Source: VAZQ01 sp963753575
GTDB lineage: Bacteria > Pseudomonadota > Alphaproteobacteria > Rhizobiales > Xanthobacteraceae
Length of the DNA: 64,000 bases
Reading direction: 5' to 3'
Assembly (NCBI GenBank): GCA_963753575.1
Contig: CAVWCR010000003.1
Span: 496,001-560,000 of the forward strand
Notes under the pieces: generated by a model
Databases searched by the model: none
What the model was told of the DNA's origin: nothing
Seen by the model: only the letters and a program-made list of their open reading frames with translations
Shown: positions 16,612 through 26,054 of the stretch, piece by piece
Numbering within the stretch: position 1 is the stretch's first letter
Layout of the letters: each line of letters begins with the position of its first letter
Program-made: the position numbers and the translations under genes

Positions 16612-18924
16612 TCAGCCGTCGAGTGCGGCGCGTACGGCTTGGTGCAGATCGGCGCGCCGATAGGGCTTCTTGAGTATGCGGGTCTGCTCGAAGGTTTCGT
16701 CTCCCGCATGGGCGCTCTTGAGATCGGGGAACCCCGAGGTCAGCAGCACCTTGTGGCCCTGCTCGCGGGCAAGGCGCGCAAGCTCAACTCCGTCGATCCC
16801 GCCCGGCATCACGATATCGGATAGAATGAGGTCGAACGGCTCCATTCTGGCCATTACGTCGAGGGCTTCGGCCGGGCTCTCGACTTCGATGGTGCCGTAG
16901 CCGAGCGAGGCGAGCTGCGCGATGACCGACTTGCGTACCATCTTGTCATCGTCCACCACGAGTATTCTCTCCCGCTTGGCCGCGGCTGCCGTGCCCTCGA
17001 CCTGCGCATTCGTCGGAGCGACGGGATCGTGGGAGTCCTGCGCGCGTGGGAAGAAGATGCTGAAGGTCGTGCCTTTTCCGAGCTCGCTGGCGACGTTGAT
17101 CCTGCCGTTCAATTGCTTGACGAATCCATAGACCATGCTGAGCCCAAGCCCGGTCCCTTTGCCGACGTCTTTCGTGGTGAAGAACGGATCGAAGATCCGT
17201 TGCAACAGATCGGGCGCTATGCCGACGCCGGTGTCGGACACCTCCAGGACTGCATAGTCGCCGGGCGCAGTGTCGTCTCCGGCAGAAAGGTCGGCTTCCG
17301 TCAGGGTCTTGTTATAGGTCCGAACCGTTACCGTTCCGCCGTTCGGCATGGCGTCGCGCGCATTAACGGCCAGGTTGGTCAAGGCGCAGCGCAATTGCGC
17401 CGCGTCGGCGTCGATCGGGTAGACGTCATCCGACGGCTCAACTTCCAGCGTGACGCCTCTGCCCATGGCTCGCTTGAGCAGGCGGGCCTGATCGGCAACG
17501 ATGGTCTTGAAATCGATCTTGTCCACTTTGATCGCCTGCTGGCGGCTGAAGGTCAAAAGACCGTTCGACAATTCCGAGCCGTTCAAGGCCGCCGTGAGCG
17601 ACGACTCGATCAACTCCAGCGACGGCGAGTCTGCGGACGTGGTGTCCTTGAGCAGATCGAGATTGCCGATGATCACCAGGAGCAGATTGTTGAAGTCATG
17701 GGCGATGCCGCCGGTGAGCTGGCCGACCGCCTCGAGCTTCTGCGATTGAATCAGGCGCTTTTCCAGCGCTACCCGGTCGGTGATATCGCGAACGACGCAG
17801 ATATAGTTACAGGTCCCGTCCTCCAGCATCTTGGACACGGATACGTCGATTGGAAATTCTTCACCGTTCTTGCGGCGCCCCCAGATCTTGCCGAGTGCGC
17901 TCATTCTCTTTTGGTCTTCGGACGAGTTGCGGAATTCGATGACGTGCTCATCGTGGCGCATGGTGGCGTGGGGTGGCAGCAGCGCATTGAGATGTTGCGA
18001 AGGCGCCTCCTCTGCGCTGTAGCCGAACGTGCGTTCGGCTTGCTGATTGAAGACGATGATGCGCAGATTCTCGTCAAGAGCGATGATCGAATCACCCGCC
18101 AGGTCGAGCACCCGCTTGAGTCGGTAGGCCGTGATGCGGTCTTCCTCTTCGACCCGCTTTCGCCTGGTGACGTCCCGGGCGATCACCATGAGCCCGGTAA
18201 CGGAGCCGTCGCTGTTGCGGATCGGCGCCCGCGTGGACGACATCCAGCGCGTGCTGCCGTCAGAGAGGGTCACAGGTTCAACGCGGTCAGCATCGGCCTG
18301 GCCGCTGGTGATGACCTGCACCTCGTAATCGGTGAGATCGGAGGTGAAGGGGGCGATCTCGTTCCTGGTGCGGCCGATGATGTCGCGCTCGTCGAGATTG
18401 AAATTCAGGCATGCGGCCTTGTTGACGCGGGTGAAGCGTAACTCCAGGTCCTTGAAGGCGATGACGTCGGGCATGTTGGACATCATCTGCTGGAGCAGGA
18501 AGCGCTCGGACTGCAATTGGCTCATTGTCTGCGCTTCGGTGCGCCGCATCTCGACGACGTGCAGCGCCCGCTTGATCGCCACGTGAAGGCGATGGGCATC
18601 GTGTTTCGGCACGCAATCCTGCGCTCCGAAGCCCACCAGGTTGGCGGCGTCTTCGTCGCTGTAGCGGTCGGACAGGAGGATGAGAAGAATGCCCTGCCTC
18701 TTGGCCTCGCGAATGATCCGGAGCGCGCTGAGGTCGGTGCCCGGAGCGCTGGCGCGGCAGAGAAACGCCAGATCCCAGGAGGCGGAGTGCAGCTCGGTGA
18801 GGACCGTCTGGTCGTCGTTGACGCACTTGTAGATGGGTTGGCACATGGCCCGCTGGAGCGCGGCCACGACCCATTCTGCGTCGGAGGGCTCGCCGATGAT
18901 CAGCGCATTCAATGGGAGGCTCAA
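16612..18924 (-). CDS. Hybrid sensor histidine kinase with N-terminal pseudo-receiver
   Basis: 770 aa, no membrane segments, so a cytoplasmic sensor. Order: receiver-like fold (about 1-125), PAS (about 140-258), PAS (about 265-388), HisKA with phospho-acceptor His409 in GGIAHDFNNLL, HATPase_c (N box NLAVNARDAMPNGG, G boxes DTGVGIAPD and GKGTGLGLSM), and a C-terminal receiver (LVVDDD, acceptor Asp in LILSDIVMP, Lys in KKPYRR). In the N-terminal receiver-like domain the acceptor position reads DLAFLCRAS, with Cys56 where Asp is expected, so it probably cannot be phosphorylated. The PAS ligands are not predictable. Receiver-EAL, Hpt and CheY-like genes follow upstream in the same orientation. 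Confidence 0.9.
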   Translation of the reverse strand: MSLPLNALIIGEPSDAEWVVAALQRAMCQPIYKCVNDDQTVLTELHSASWDLAFLCRASAPGTDLSALRIIREAKRQGILLILLSDRYSDEDAANLVGFGAQDCVPKHDAHRLHVAIKRALHVVEMRRTEAQTMSQLQSERFLLQQMMSNMPDVIAFKDLELRFTRVNKAACLNFNLDERDIIGRTRNEIAPFTSDLTDYEVQVITSGQADADRVEPVTLSDGSTRWMSSTRAPIRNSDGSVTGLMVIARDVTRRKRVEEEDRITAYRLKRVLDLAGDSIIALDENLRIIVFNQQAERTFGYSAEEAPSQHLNALLPPHATMRHDEHVIEFRNSSEDQKRMSALGKIWGRRKNGEEFPIDVSVSKMLEDGTCNYICVVRDITDRVALEKRLIQSQKLEAVGQLTGGIAHDFNNLLLVIIGNLDLLKDTTSADSPSLELIESSLTAALNGSELSNGLLTFSRQQAIKVDKIDFKTIVADQARLLKRAMGRGVTLEVEPSDDVYPIDADAAQLRCALTNLAVNARDAMPNGGTVTVRTYNKTLTEADLSAGDDTAPGDYAVLEVSDTGVGIAPDLLQRIFDPFFTTKDVGKGTGLGLSMVYGFVKQLNGRINVASELGKGTTFSIFFPRAQDSHDPVAPTNAQVEGTAAAAKRERILVVDDDKMVRKSVIAQLASLGYGTIEVESPAEALDVMARMEPFDLILSDIVMPGGIDGVELARLAREQGHKVLLTSGFPDLKSAHAGDETFEQTRILKKPYRRADLHQAVRAALDG

Positions 18925-19077
18925 TGGGCGCTCCCTGCTTCCATCAGGGCCGCGCGGCGCTCGGCGTCACGGCATGATCCGCGCGCGCGCTTGGCGCTTC
19001 CACGAACTGGTATCACCGCGCGGCGCACGCTCTTCCGACCACATGCAGGCGGCGGGGATGGCCAATCAGTCCAGCGT

Positions 19078-20348
19078 TCAGGCCGCGTTGTTGTCGGGCC
19101 ACGCATAGGGGTCTTCGCTGGTGGGACTTTCGTTGCCCGCCCCTGCCGCGGACTGGCGCAGGCTCGCCTTGAAGGCATCGATGGGCGCAGGCTTGCCGCA
19201 GAAAGGACCTTGCGCCTGGTCGCAGCCCATCGCGACCAGGGCGTGCAACTGATCGAGGCTCGACACCCCTTCGGCGCAGGCGGTGGCGCCCGCGCCATGG
19301 GCGAGATCGATGATCCCCTGGCAGACCGAACGCTTGATCTTGTGCAGGATGCAGTTGGTCACAAGGTCGGCACCGAGCTTGACTTCGGCGAACGGAAATT
19401 TCTGCGGCCGCGCCACCGCCGCATAGGCCGCGCCGATGTCGGCGATCGACAGCGTGACCCGATGCAGCCGCAGCTGAGCGGCAACCTCCCAGAAGTCGGG
19501 CGTGCTCTTGAGCGCCTGGGCGTCTGTAACCTCGATGGTCAGGCCCGGGAATCTCGCATCCGCTGACATCGTTTCGCGCAGCAGCGCGACGAAGCCGCGC
19601 GACATGATCACCGAGAGCGGCAGCTTGGTGGAAAACGGGATCTGTGCTCTCTCGTTTGCAAAACAACGGTCCCAGTCGGCCTTGATCTGACGCACGACGG
19701 TGCGCGCCAGCGGGAAATAGAGTGAGCTTTCGGGCGGCGGCAGCGAATCGGCGAGTGGCACGTAGCCGTAAGCGGGGTGCTGGGCATAAAGCTGCGCCTC
19801 GGCGCCGCACGCGGCGCCGGATTCCAGCAAGACTGTCTTTTGATACCAGAGCGCCAGCGTGCCGCTGGCGAGCGCGCGTTCGAGCGAGACGGCCGGGCCT
19901 TTGACGGCAGAGTCATCAGCCTCCGGCACCACGGTCCTGGAGTTAAGCCGTTCCTTGAGGTCCTCGAGGCGGAATGGCTTCTTGAGCGGCGCGAACGCGG
20001 TCAGACCGCGTGACGTGCAGATTTCTGGACGTCGTTGAGCGTGGTCTCATCGACCCCGCTCATCAGCAGCAGCCTGCCTTTGAAAGCCAGGTTCTTGAGT
20101 TGGTCAAAGACATCGACCGCATCATGCTTGCCGAGCGCAAGATCGAGCACAATCAGCGCCGGCTTGGAATATTCGGCAAACTCTTTGAGCTGCTGCAGAC
20201 ATTGCGGCACCTCGGTAAAGGTCAGCGTCACGTAGCCCAGCGACGACAGCATGCGCGCGACCAGCGTCCCGACCGGACCTTCGTCGTCGAGCACATAAGC
20301 GATGGGTTTGTTGGCGCTTTCCTGGCTGATCGTAACCTGAGGTTTCAT
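19078..20348 (-). pseudogene. Receiver-EAL protein, paralogue A, frameshifted between domains
   Basis: A receiver domain (MKPQVTISQES..., acceptor Asp in LIVLDLALGKHDAVDV) reads from 20348 and stops at 20001. The EAL-like domain continues in another frame to 19078. The intact paralogue at 24783-26054 shows the missing joint: VQKICTLRGL. Here a TTT run at 20022-20024 needs one more T, which restores exactly 423 codons, the paralogue's length. The EAL-like part is degenerate (GAEAQLYAQHP instead of an EAL motif, IADIGAAYA instead of the DDFG motif), so c-di-GMP hydrolysis is unlikely even if intact. Loss may be real or an assembly error. Confidence 0.8.
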
Positions 20349-20694
20349 CTGCACTTGTATGGTTGTTAGCGCTTTTGCGCCCGCTCGGTCAGGTTGACGT
20401 CGCCTCTCACTTGCCCCCACGGCAGCGGAAGGTGTGGCACCGGCTCAGCGAAAGCCGTCTTTTCGCCGAGAGCGCCGGATCGGCTAGCGGCCCCCCAAAG
20501 AGCATTGAAACAACTACGACGGAAAACATTCTACAAAACAACCAGTAAATGAATAATGTACGATGAATGCATGTGCATAATTGCACGGCCGCCATTGCAG
20601 AGTTGCAGGATTGATCGGCTTGCAACCCGCCGGTGTGCGGGCGCGGCAAAGCCAGGGATTTCTTGCGACGGGCGGCGATCCGCCCTCCGGCCCG
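20349..20694. other. Intergenic 346-bp region
   Basis: Non-coding gap between two receiver-EAL genes of the same orientation. Includes an AT-rich stretch (about 20508-20585) that may hold the promoter of paralogue A. No structure recognised. Confidence 0.4.
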
Positions 20695-21909
20695 TCAAGC
20701 GGACACGAAGGTCTCGGATTTCTCCCGGCCGGTCATCACCATGGTGATGAGCTGCTGCTCCGTCATCGGCTTGCCGAAGATGTAGCCCTGGCCGATGTTG
20801 CAGCCGAGGCCCATGATCGCCTGGGCATCCTCGATGGTCTCGATGCCGACCGCAGCTACCGTGCGCTCGAAGTTGTGAGCGAACTGGGTCATGCTCTTAC
20901 AGATGCGCGCATTGCCTTTGTTGGCAGCGCAATTCTGGACGAACGACGGATCGATCTTGATCTCCGTGAACGGAAGATAGCGAAGCGCCGCAAACGACGA
21001 GTTGCCACGCCCGAAATTGTCGATCGCAAGCTTAACGCCGCATTTCTGCAGCTCCTGGAACTGGTCTCGCACGGCGACGACCTTGTTGATCAGCTGTGCC
21101 TCCGGCACCTCCAGGAGCAGGCCCGGCCATTGGTCGCTTTTCGGGCGATGCCGCGCGACCAGCTCGGCGACGGGAATCTTGGCGAGCGTATCAAGATCGA
21201 GATTGACCGCGATCTTCAGATGAACGCCCTGCTGGTCGAGCTTGGCGCTGAACTTCAGCGCGCTGACCAGTGCGCGCCGCGCCAGTTCGATGATGTCTTC
21301 GTCGGCGGCGCCGGCCAGAAAGAGCCCCGGCGCGATGATGCCGTGCTGCGGATGGGAGATGCGCGCATAGGCCTCGGCCCCGATCACGCGGCGTTTTCCG
21401 AGATCGACTTTCGGCTGATACCAGAACGTGATGTAGTCCGACGCGAGCGCGGTCTTGAGCGAGAGCCCGTGGTCGGGCACCGCCCGGCAGTTGAGCTTCT
21501 GATCCAGAATGGTCTTGCGCACGAGCGAAAAATTGATCGGCTTCTGCAGCGGCGGCAGCATCTCCAGGAGCGCGTCGGTCCCGAGCTTTCGATATCCCTC
21601 CATGAGCGCCGTCTCGCAGCGGCCGATGAGCTGGACGCGGCCGCCGTAGCGGCAATCCTTCAGGGCCATGAGCGCGCGCGCGCACTCGGCGGGGTTGGCC
21701 GCGTTGACGTCGAGAAAGACAAGGTTGGGCCGGTGGTCGTCGACGTTCTCGGCGAGGCGGGCGCTGTTGAGCAACTCGACGGCATCGACACCGGCCGTGC
21801 GCAGCTGCTTGCAGAAATTCTGCAGAAATCCGAAGTCCGGATCGACCACAAAGCACAGGGCCGTGCGTTCGGCGGCCGCCGGCCATTGATCAACAAATGT
21901 ATCGGTCAT
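20695..21909 (-). CDS. Receiver-EAL domain response regulator
   Basis: About 404 aa. Receiver domain: FVVDPDFGFL, acceptor Asp in LVFLDVNAAN, Lys in LQKPIN. EAL domain from about residue 155: ITFWYQPKVDL, GAEAYAR in place of EAL, Asn in AVNLDLD, Glu in LLLEVPEAQ, AIDNFGRG in place of DDFGTG, Lys in EIKIDPSF, Glu in VGIETIED and GQGYIFGKPM. Most metal and catalytic positions remain, but the second Asp is Asn, so activity is uncertain; it may act as a c-di-GMP receptor. MTDTFVDQW at 21909 is preferred over the Met at 21921. It sits just after the Hpt gene. Confidence 0.85.
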   Translation of the reverse strand: MTDTFVDQWPAAAERTALCFVVDPDFGFLQNFCKQLRTAGVDAVELLNSARLAENVDDHRPNLVFLDVNAANPAECARALMALKDCRYGGRVQLIGRCETALMEGYRKLGTDALLEMLPPLQKPINFSLVRKTILDQKLNCRAVPDHGLSLKTALASDYITFWYQPKVDLGKRRVIGAEAYARISHPQHGIIAPGLFLAGAADEDIIELARRALVSALKFSAKLDQQGVHLKIAVNLDLDTLAKIPVAELVARHRPKSDQWPGLLLEVPEAQLINKVVAVRDQFQELQKCGVKLAIDNFGRGNSSFAALRYLPFTEIKIDPSFVQNCAANKGNARICKSMTQFAHNFERTVAAVGIETIEDAQAIMGLGCNIGQGYIFGKPMTEQQLITMVMTGREKSETFVSA

Positions 21910-22005
21910 CCCATACCCCATCTGGTGCAGCGGTCCAGCTCTGGCCTTGCGAATGATTTGGCAAGCGTGCGTGGCGTCGTGCTTCTGATCCTCGCGATCA
22001 TTGCC

Positions 22006-22584
22006 CTATCTCCCGCTCGGAACCAGCGACGGCGCCATGATGATCCTCAGCACGTCCGGTCGATCCTGGTTTTCGTGGCGGAGGAATTCGTCGGTCACCT
22101 CCCGCAAGCGCTGCGTGAGCACCGTCGCGATGTCGGCGACGTCGGGCCGCGCGCCCTCGCGCACGATGGCGCGGATGGCATCGACGTGCTGGTCGATGAG
22201 GGGCAGGGGAATACGGGAGATGTCGGGCGAGTGCTCGATCAGCCGGCACAGGCTGTCGGCAGGTGCGGCGACCAGAGGAAAGCCGAAGGTTGCTGCTTCC
22301 CCCTTGATGTCGTGGGCGGCGCGAAAGAGCGTGTCGCGGGTCTCCTTGCTGAGACCGTTTGCCATCACGTGCTGCCGGGCCTCATCAAGCTGATCGCATT
22401 CCCGGTTCATCCAGTTGGAGAACTCACCTTCGAGATCGGCAAGCGCGGCTTCCGCGCGCGCGACTGGATCGATGCCCGCGGGCTTGTTGGTCGCAACGGC
22501 TTTGCGAAGCCGGTTCGGCGGTGTGATGATCTCATGGTCGGGGTAGGTCGCGACGGCCGGTCTGTCGTGTCTGTCCTGCGCCAT
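22006..22584 (-). CDS. Histidine phosphotransfer (Hpt) domain protein
   Basis: 192 aa. Residues about 40-150 form a helical Hpt domain with the phospho-acceptor His in RAAHDIKGEAATFGF. Hpt proteins pass phosphate between receiver domains in multistep phosphorelays. Located 18 bp after the CheY-like gene and before a receiver-EAL gene, it could shuttle phosphate from the hybrid kinase's receiver at 16612-18924 to one of these regulators. That circuit is inferred from neighbourhood only. Confidence 0.85.
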   Translation of the reverse strand: MAQDRHDRPAVATYPDHEIITPPNRLRKAVATNKPAGIDPVARAEAALADLEGEFSNWMNRECDQLDEARQHVMANGLSKETRDTLFRAAHDIKGEAATFGFPLVAAPADSLCRLIEHSPDISRIPLPLIDQHVDAIRAIVREGARPDVADIATVLTQRLREVTDEFLRHENQDRPDVLRIIMAPSLVPSGR

Positions 22585-22602
22585 GGTGTGCTCCCGGGCC
22601 GG

Positions 22603-23154
22603 CTAGGCCACGGTCTTTGCCTTGTAGGCCAGAGGGGATTGGCGGATCGCTTCGGTCCCGCCGTCCCTGCGGCGCTCCGGGCCGGAATAGGTTGAATTGA
22701 CGGTTCGGCGTCGGTCCGGGCCGAAATAGGTCGCCGTTTTGATGAACGGCCGTGGATTGGCGACGATGCTGAAAACGCGCTGATAGAGTCCCTTGGCCGA
22801 GATCGGCTTGGCCAGGAATTCGGTGATGCCGGCATCGCGTGCGGCAGTGACGCGCGTTCGTTCCGTATGGCCGGTCAGCATGATGATCGGCACAAACGGG
22901 TTGGTGTTGCCGCCGGGCTGCCGGATCATCTGGATCAGCTCCAGGCCGTCGAAGATCGGCATCTCCCAGTCGATGAACAGGATGTCGGGGTTGCCGGTGC
23001 TAAACGCTTCGAGTCCGCCCGCGCCATCCTCCGCTTCGATCACGTCACGCGCGCCAAACCCGTGCAGCAGCGTTTTGAGGATTCGGCGCATGTGGGCGTT
23101 GTCGTCGATGATCAGGAACCGCAGCTTGTTGAAATCAATGTGGATCATGGACAC
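22603..23154 (-). CDS. CheY-like response regulator with C-terminal GPDRRR/GPERRR repeats
   Basis: 183 aa. The receiver domain (1-130) has the acid pair LIIDDN, acceptor Asp in ILFIDWEMPIFDG, Thr in MLTGH and Lys in LAKPIS. The tail carries two similar motifs, TYFGPDRRRT and TYSGPERRRD, typical of a rhizobial single-domain regulator group. There is no DNA-binding or enzymatic output domain, so it acts by protein contact. It is the first gene of a leftward run CheY-Hpt-receiver-EAL. Confidence 0.88.
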   Translation of the reverse strand: MSMIHIDFNKLRFLIIDDNAHMRRILKTLLHGFGARDVIEAEDGAGGLEAFSTGNPDILFIDWEMPIFDGLELIQMIRQPGGNTNPFVPIIMLTGHTERTRVTAARDAGITEFLAKPISAKGLYQRVFSIVANPRPFIKTATYFGPDRRRTVNSTYSGPERRRDGGTEAIRQSPLAYKAKTVA

Positions 23155-23397
23155 GGATCGGCGCGCTCGGTTCCCCGCGGGGGAGAGTAGCCTCCCGTTC
23201 TTAACGCGCGGTTAAGCATTATCGAGGCGGGAGCGCCTGTTTGACCAACGGCTTAGGCGGGGATTGCGGGTCGCGGGCGTGCACGAGCTGGAGGAGTTAG
23301 TAGAATGTGCAACTACCATTATCCACAATAAGGAAACGATAATTGATGAAAACCCATCGCTCATAGGACCGTCTAGTGAGAATAATGATGCGACAAT

Positions 23398-23500
23398 AGG
23401 GGGAACCGGGGGGAAATGCATCCACACGGGGAACCGGGGGGGGGGGAATGCATCCACACGGGGATTTGGGAGAAATGCCTACGGGAGACTCGGGAAATGC
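23398..23500 (+). promoter_or_regulatory. Tandem leader repeats with an 11-G tract before LysR paralogue 2
   Basis: Four G-run-plus-ATG units occur in a row, with ATGs at 23416, 23448, 23475 and 23497. The first two share ATGCATCCACACGGGGA. The second is preceded by eleven G (23436-23446). The ATGs at 23448 and 23475 share a frame encoding a peptide of about 21 residues that ends past the LysR start at 23497. The one at 23416 is in the LysR frame. The arrangement could make LysR translation depend on G-tract length. This is structural observation; function is inference. Confidence 0.6.
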
Positions 23501-24378
23501 ATCGTCGTTATGACGGAATCAACATTCCCATAGAGATCATACGAACGCTGGTGGCCATAGCGGATCTCGGGAGCTACTCGAAGGCGGGCGAAAAGCTTGG
23601 CCTCAGCCAGCCCGCGATCAGCGCCCAAGTCAAACGCGCGCAAGTCCTGGTCGGCGGTGCAATCTTTGATCGCCGCGCTCCCGGTGGCGTCGAGCTTACC
23701 GCCCTTGGCCGTCTGGTGCTCAACTACGCCCGCACCATGTTGGCCGCGAACGATCAGATCCTGTCGCTCTGCGGATCGGCAACGGAGTCCCAGCTCGTGC
23801 GGTTAGGGCTGTGCACGATGTATGCGGCGGATTTCGTGAAGATCGTGGCCGCGGAAGGCCGGGACGACCGGCTGACGATGACCTGCGGCAACTCGATCGA
23901 AGTGGTCGCGAAAAGCCTGTCCGACGGTTATCTCGATATTGCCTGCCTGGCCGATCCACCCTCGGAATACGGCCAGGTCATCGCGGAATGGCAGGAGGAT
24001 TTTGTCTGGGCGCGAAGTCGCGAATTCGTCTTGAGCCTCGGCGCACCCATCCCGCTGGTGTGTTGGCCGGGCGGCGTCGCGGATCAGCCGCCGCTCCTGG
24101 CGCTGGAAAGGGCTCAACTGGCCTATCGTGTCGTCTTTACCAGCGCCGACTATCATGCGCGGATGGCGGCGGCCGCCGCCGGCATTGGCCTCCTGGGCAT
24201 ATCGAGGCGCCACGTGGGAAAGTCGCTGATCGTCGCCAAGGAGCATTATCTCCCGCCATTGCCGCCCATACGGGTCGTGATCTGCGTGCGATCCGGCGTA
24301 CCGATGACCAAAGTTGGTGCCATCGTGAAACTGCTGGAGAAACTGGCCCCAACTGGGCTTCAGCGCAACGCGGCTTGA
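23497..24378 (+). CDS. LysR-type transcriptional regulator (paralogue 2)
   Basis: 293 aa. HTH region SYSKAGEKLGLSQPAISAQVKRAQ, then a periplasmic-binding-like sensor domain. ATG at 23497 has GGGAG upstream and places the HTH at the usual distance; an in-frame ATG at 23416 would add 27 odd residues encoded by the repeats. It is related to the LysR at 15642 and is followed, 404 bp later, by receiver-EAL paralogue B in the same direction. It is divergent from the CheY-Hpt-EAL run, which it could control. Confidence 0.85.
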   Translation: MHRRYDGINIPIEIIRTLVAIADLGSYSKAGEKLGLSQPAISAQVKRAQVLVGGAIFDRRAPGGVELTALGRLVLNYARTMLAANDQILSLCGSATESQLVRLGLCTMYAADFVKIVAAEGRDDRLTMTCGNSIEVVAKSLSDGYLDIACLADPPSEYGQVIAEWQEDFVWARSREFVLSLGAPIPLVCWPGGVADQPPLLALERAQLAYRVVFTSADYHARMAAAAAGIGLLGISRRHVGKSLIVAKEHYLPPLPPIRVVICVRSGVPMTKVGAIVKLLEKLAPTGLQRNAA

Positions 24379-24782
24379 TGGGTCCGGGGCGAGCCTTTTC
24401 GGGATCACGGGCCGGAGACCGAAGCCAAGTTCGAGCCGGCGCAGCGCCGAGCACAGCGGTCCATCGCGCTGATGGGCTCTGTTGAAGCGGGGTGCGGACC
24501 AAAAAGGCGATGCGCCTTGTGGTTTCGCGAATTTGATGTCGTCATCAAAGTCTGTGCGACGATCAATATCAAGCGTTCTTCCAAATCTCGGAATGCTTTC
24601 TTTACGCCGCTATAAGCAAGAAGGGCCAGCATTGGCGCGTTGCAAATGGCTCTCCGCAAGCGCGCGTGGTCTTCTATGGATTGGAGAAGCCAGAAGACGC
24701 CCTGACAGCCCAAGCGTCCGAGAGACGCTGCTTTGCGGCCGCTGCCTGGGCTGCCGATCGAACCCGGAGACTGCCCAGCTCT
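24379..24782. other. Intergenic 404-bp region
   Basis: No gene supported between LysR paralogue 2 and the receiver-EAL gene. The frame upstream of 24783 is open from 24666, but its translation has no counterpart in paralogue A. Presumably promoter DNA. Confidence 0.4.
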
Positions 24783-26054
24783 ATGAAATCTCAGGTCATC
24801 ATCAGTCAGGAAGGCGCTGAACGGCCCATCGCCTACGTGCTCGATGACGAAGGCCCGGTCGGGACGCTGGTCGCGCGCATGTTGTCGTCCTTGGGCTATG
24901 TGACGCTCGCGTTTACCGAGGTTCCGCAATGTCTGCAGCAGCTGAAGGAGGCGACCGAATATTCCAAGCCGACACTGATCGTCCTCGACCTTGCGCTGGG
25001 CAAGCACGACGCGGTCGACGTTTTCGATCAGCTCAAGAACCTGTCCTACAAAGGCAGGCTCCTCCTGATGAGCGGCGTTGACGAGACCACGCTCAACGAG
25101 GTTCAGAAGATTTGCACGTTGCGCGGGCTGAATGCGTTCGCTCCGCTCAAGAAGCCGTTCCGCATTGATGCTCTGAAGGAAAGACTGAGCTCAAAGACGC
25201 TTTCGCCCGAAGCAGACGATTCCGCCATCAAAGGTCCGGCCGTCTCGGTCGAGCGCGCGCTCGCAGGCGGCACGCTGGCGCTCTGGTATCAAAAGACGGT
25301 CGACTTGACATCCGGTGCGCCCGCGGGGGCCGAGGCGCAGCTTTATGCGCGGCATCCGGGCTACGGCTATGTTCCGATGGCCGATTCCCTTCCGCCGCCC
25401 GAAAGCCCCCTGTATTTCCCGTTGGCGCGGACCATCATCCGGCAGATCAAGGCGGATTGGAACAGCTGTTTCGTCAGCGGAAAACTGCCGCTTCAATTCT
25501 CGACCAAGCTCCCGCTCCCGGTGATCATGTCGCGCGGGTTCGTGGTGCTGGTGCGCGAGACGCTGTCGGCGGATGCGAACTTTCCGGGCCTGACGATCGA
25601 AGTCACCCACGCGCACCAGCTCGGGAATGCACAGGGCCTCTGGGAAGTCGCCGTCCAGCTGAAGCTGCATCGCGTCACGCTGTCGATCGCCGACATTGGC
25701 GCAGCCTATGCAGTGTTTGCGCGAACCCAGAAATTTCCGTTCGCGGAGATCAAGCTGGATGCGGAGCTGGTGAACAACTGCGTGCTGCACAAGGTCAAGC
25801 GCTGCGCCTGCCAGGGGCTCATTGATCTTGCGCATGGCGCCGGCGCAATCGCGAGCGCCGAAGGGGTTTCGAATCGCGATCAACTGCAAGCCCTGGTCGT
25901 GATGGGATGCGATCGGGCGCAGGGGCCGCTCAGTGGCAAGCCCCAGCCCATCGACGCCTTTACGGCAAGCCTGCGTCCCGCGGCGAAGGAAGGGACCGCA
26001 AGCCCTGCTCGCAGCGACGATCACTATGTCTGGCCCCAGGATAGGGTTGCATGA
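24783..26054 (+). CDS. Receiver-degenerate-EAL protein, paralogue B (intact)
   Basis: 423 aa. Receiver (1-130): YVLDDEGPVG, acceptor Asp in LIVLDLALGKHD, Lys in PLKKPF. EAL-like domain (about 150-400) has GAEAQLYARHP where GxEALxR is expected, STKLPL where the metal-site Asn belongs, and IADIGAAYA where DDFG belongs; Glu in ASAEGVSN and Lys in EIKLDAE remain. It is therefore likely a non-catalytic EAL-fold output. MKSQVIISQEG at 24783 is chosen by alignment to paralogue A (MKPQVTISQES). The duplicate A lies inverted 4.4 kb away. Confidence 0.85.
   Translation: MKSQVIISQEGAERPIAYVLDDEGPVGTLVARMLSSLGYVTLAFTEVPQCLQQLKEATEYSKPTLIVLDLALGKHDAVDVFDQLKNLSYKGRLLLMSGVDETTLNEVQKICTLRGLNAFAPLKKPFRIDALKERLSSKTLSPEADDSAIKGPAVSVERALAGGTLALWYQKTVDLTSGAPAGAEAQLYARHPGYGYVPMADSLPPPESPLYFPLARTIIRQIKADWNSCFVSGKLPLQFSTKLPLPVIMSRGFVVLVRETLSADANFPGLTIEVTHAHQLGNAQGLWEVAVQLKLHRVTLSIADIGAAYAVFARTQKFPFAEIKLDAELVNNCVLHKVKRCACQGLIDLAHGAGAIASAEGVSNRDQLQALVVMGCDRAQGPLSGKPQPIDAFTASLRPAAKEGTASPARSDDHYVWPQDRVA

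Noticed and set aside
17029..18441. 470-codon plus-strand frame
   Set aside because: Antisense of the hybrid histidine kinase.
20581..22695. 704-codon plus-strand frame
   Set aside because: Antisense of receiver-EAL and Hpt genes, no domain of its own.
23398..23470. Short tandem repeats as a possible CRISPR array
   Set aside because: Only two close copies with no unique spacers; they are leader repeats with G-tracts. No CRISPR array or cas gene is seen in the window.
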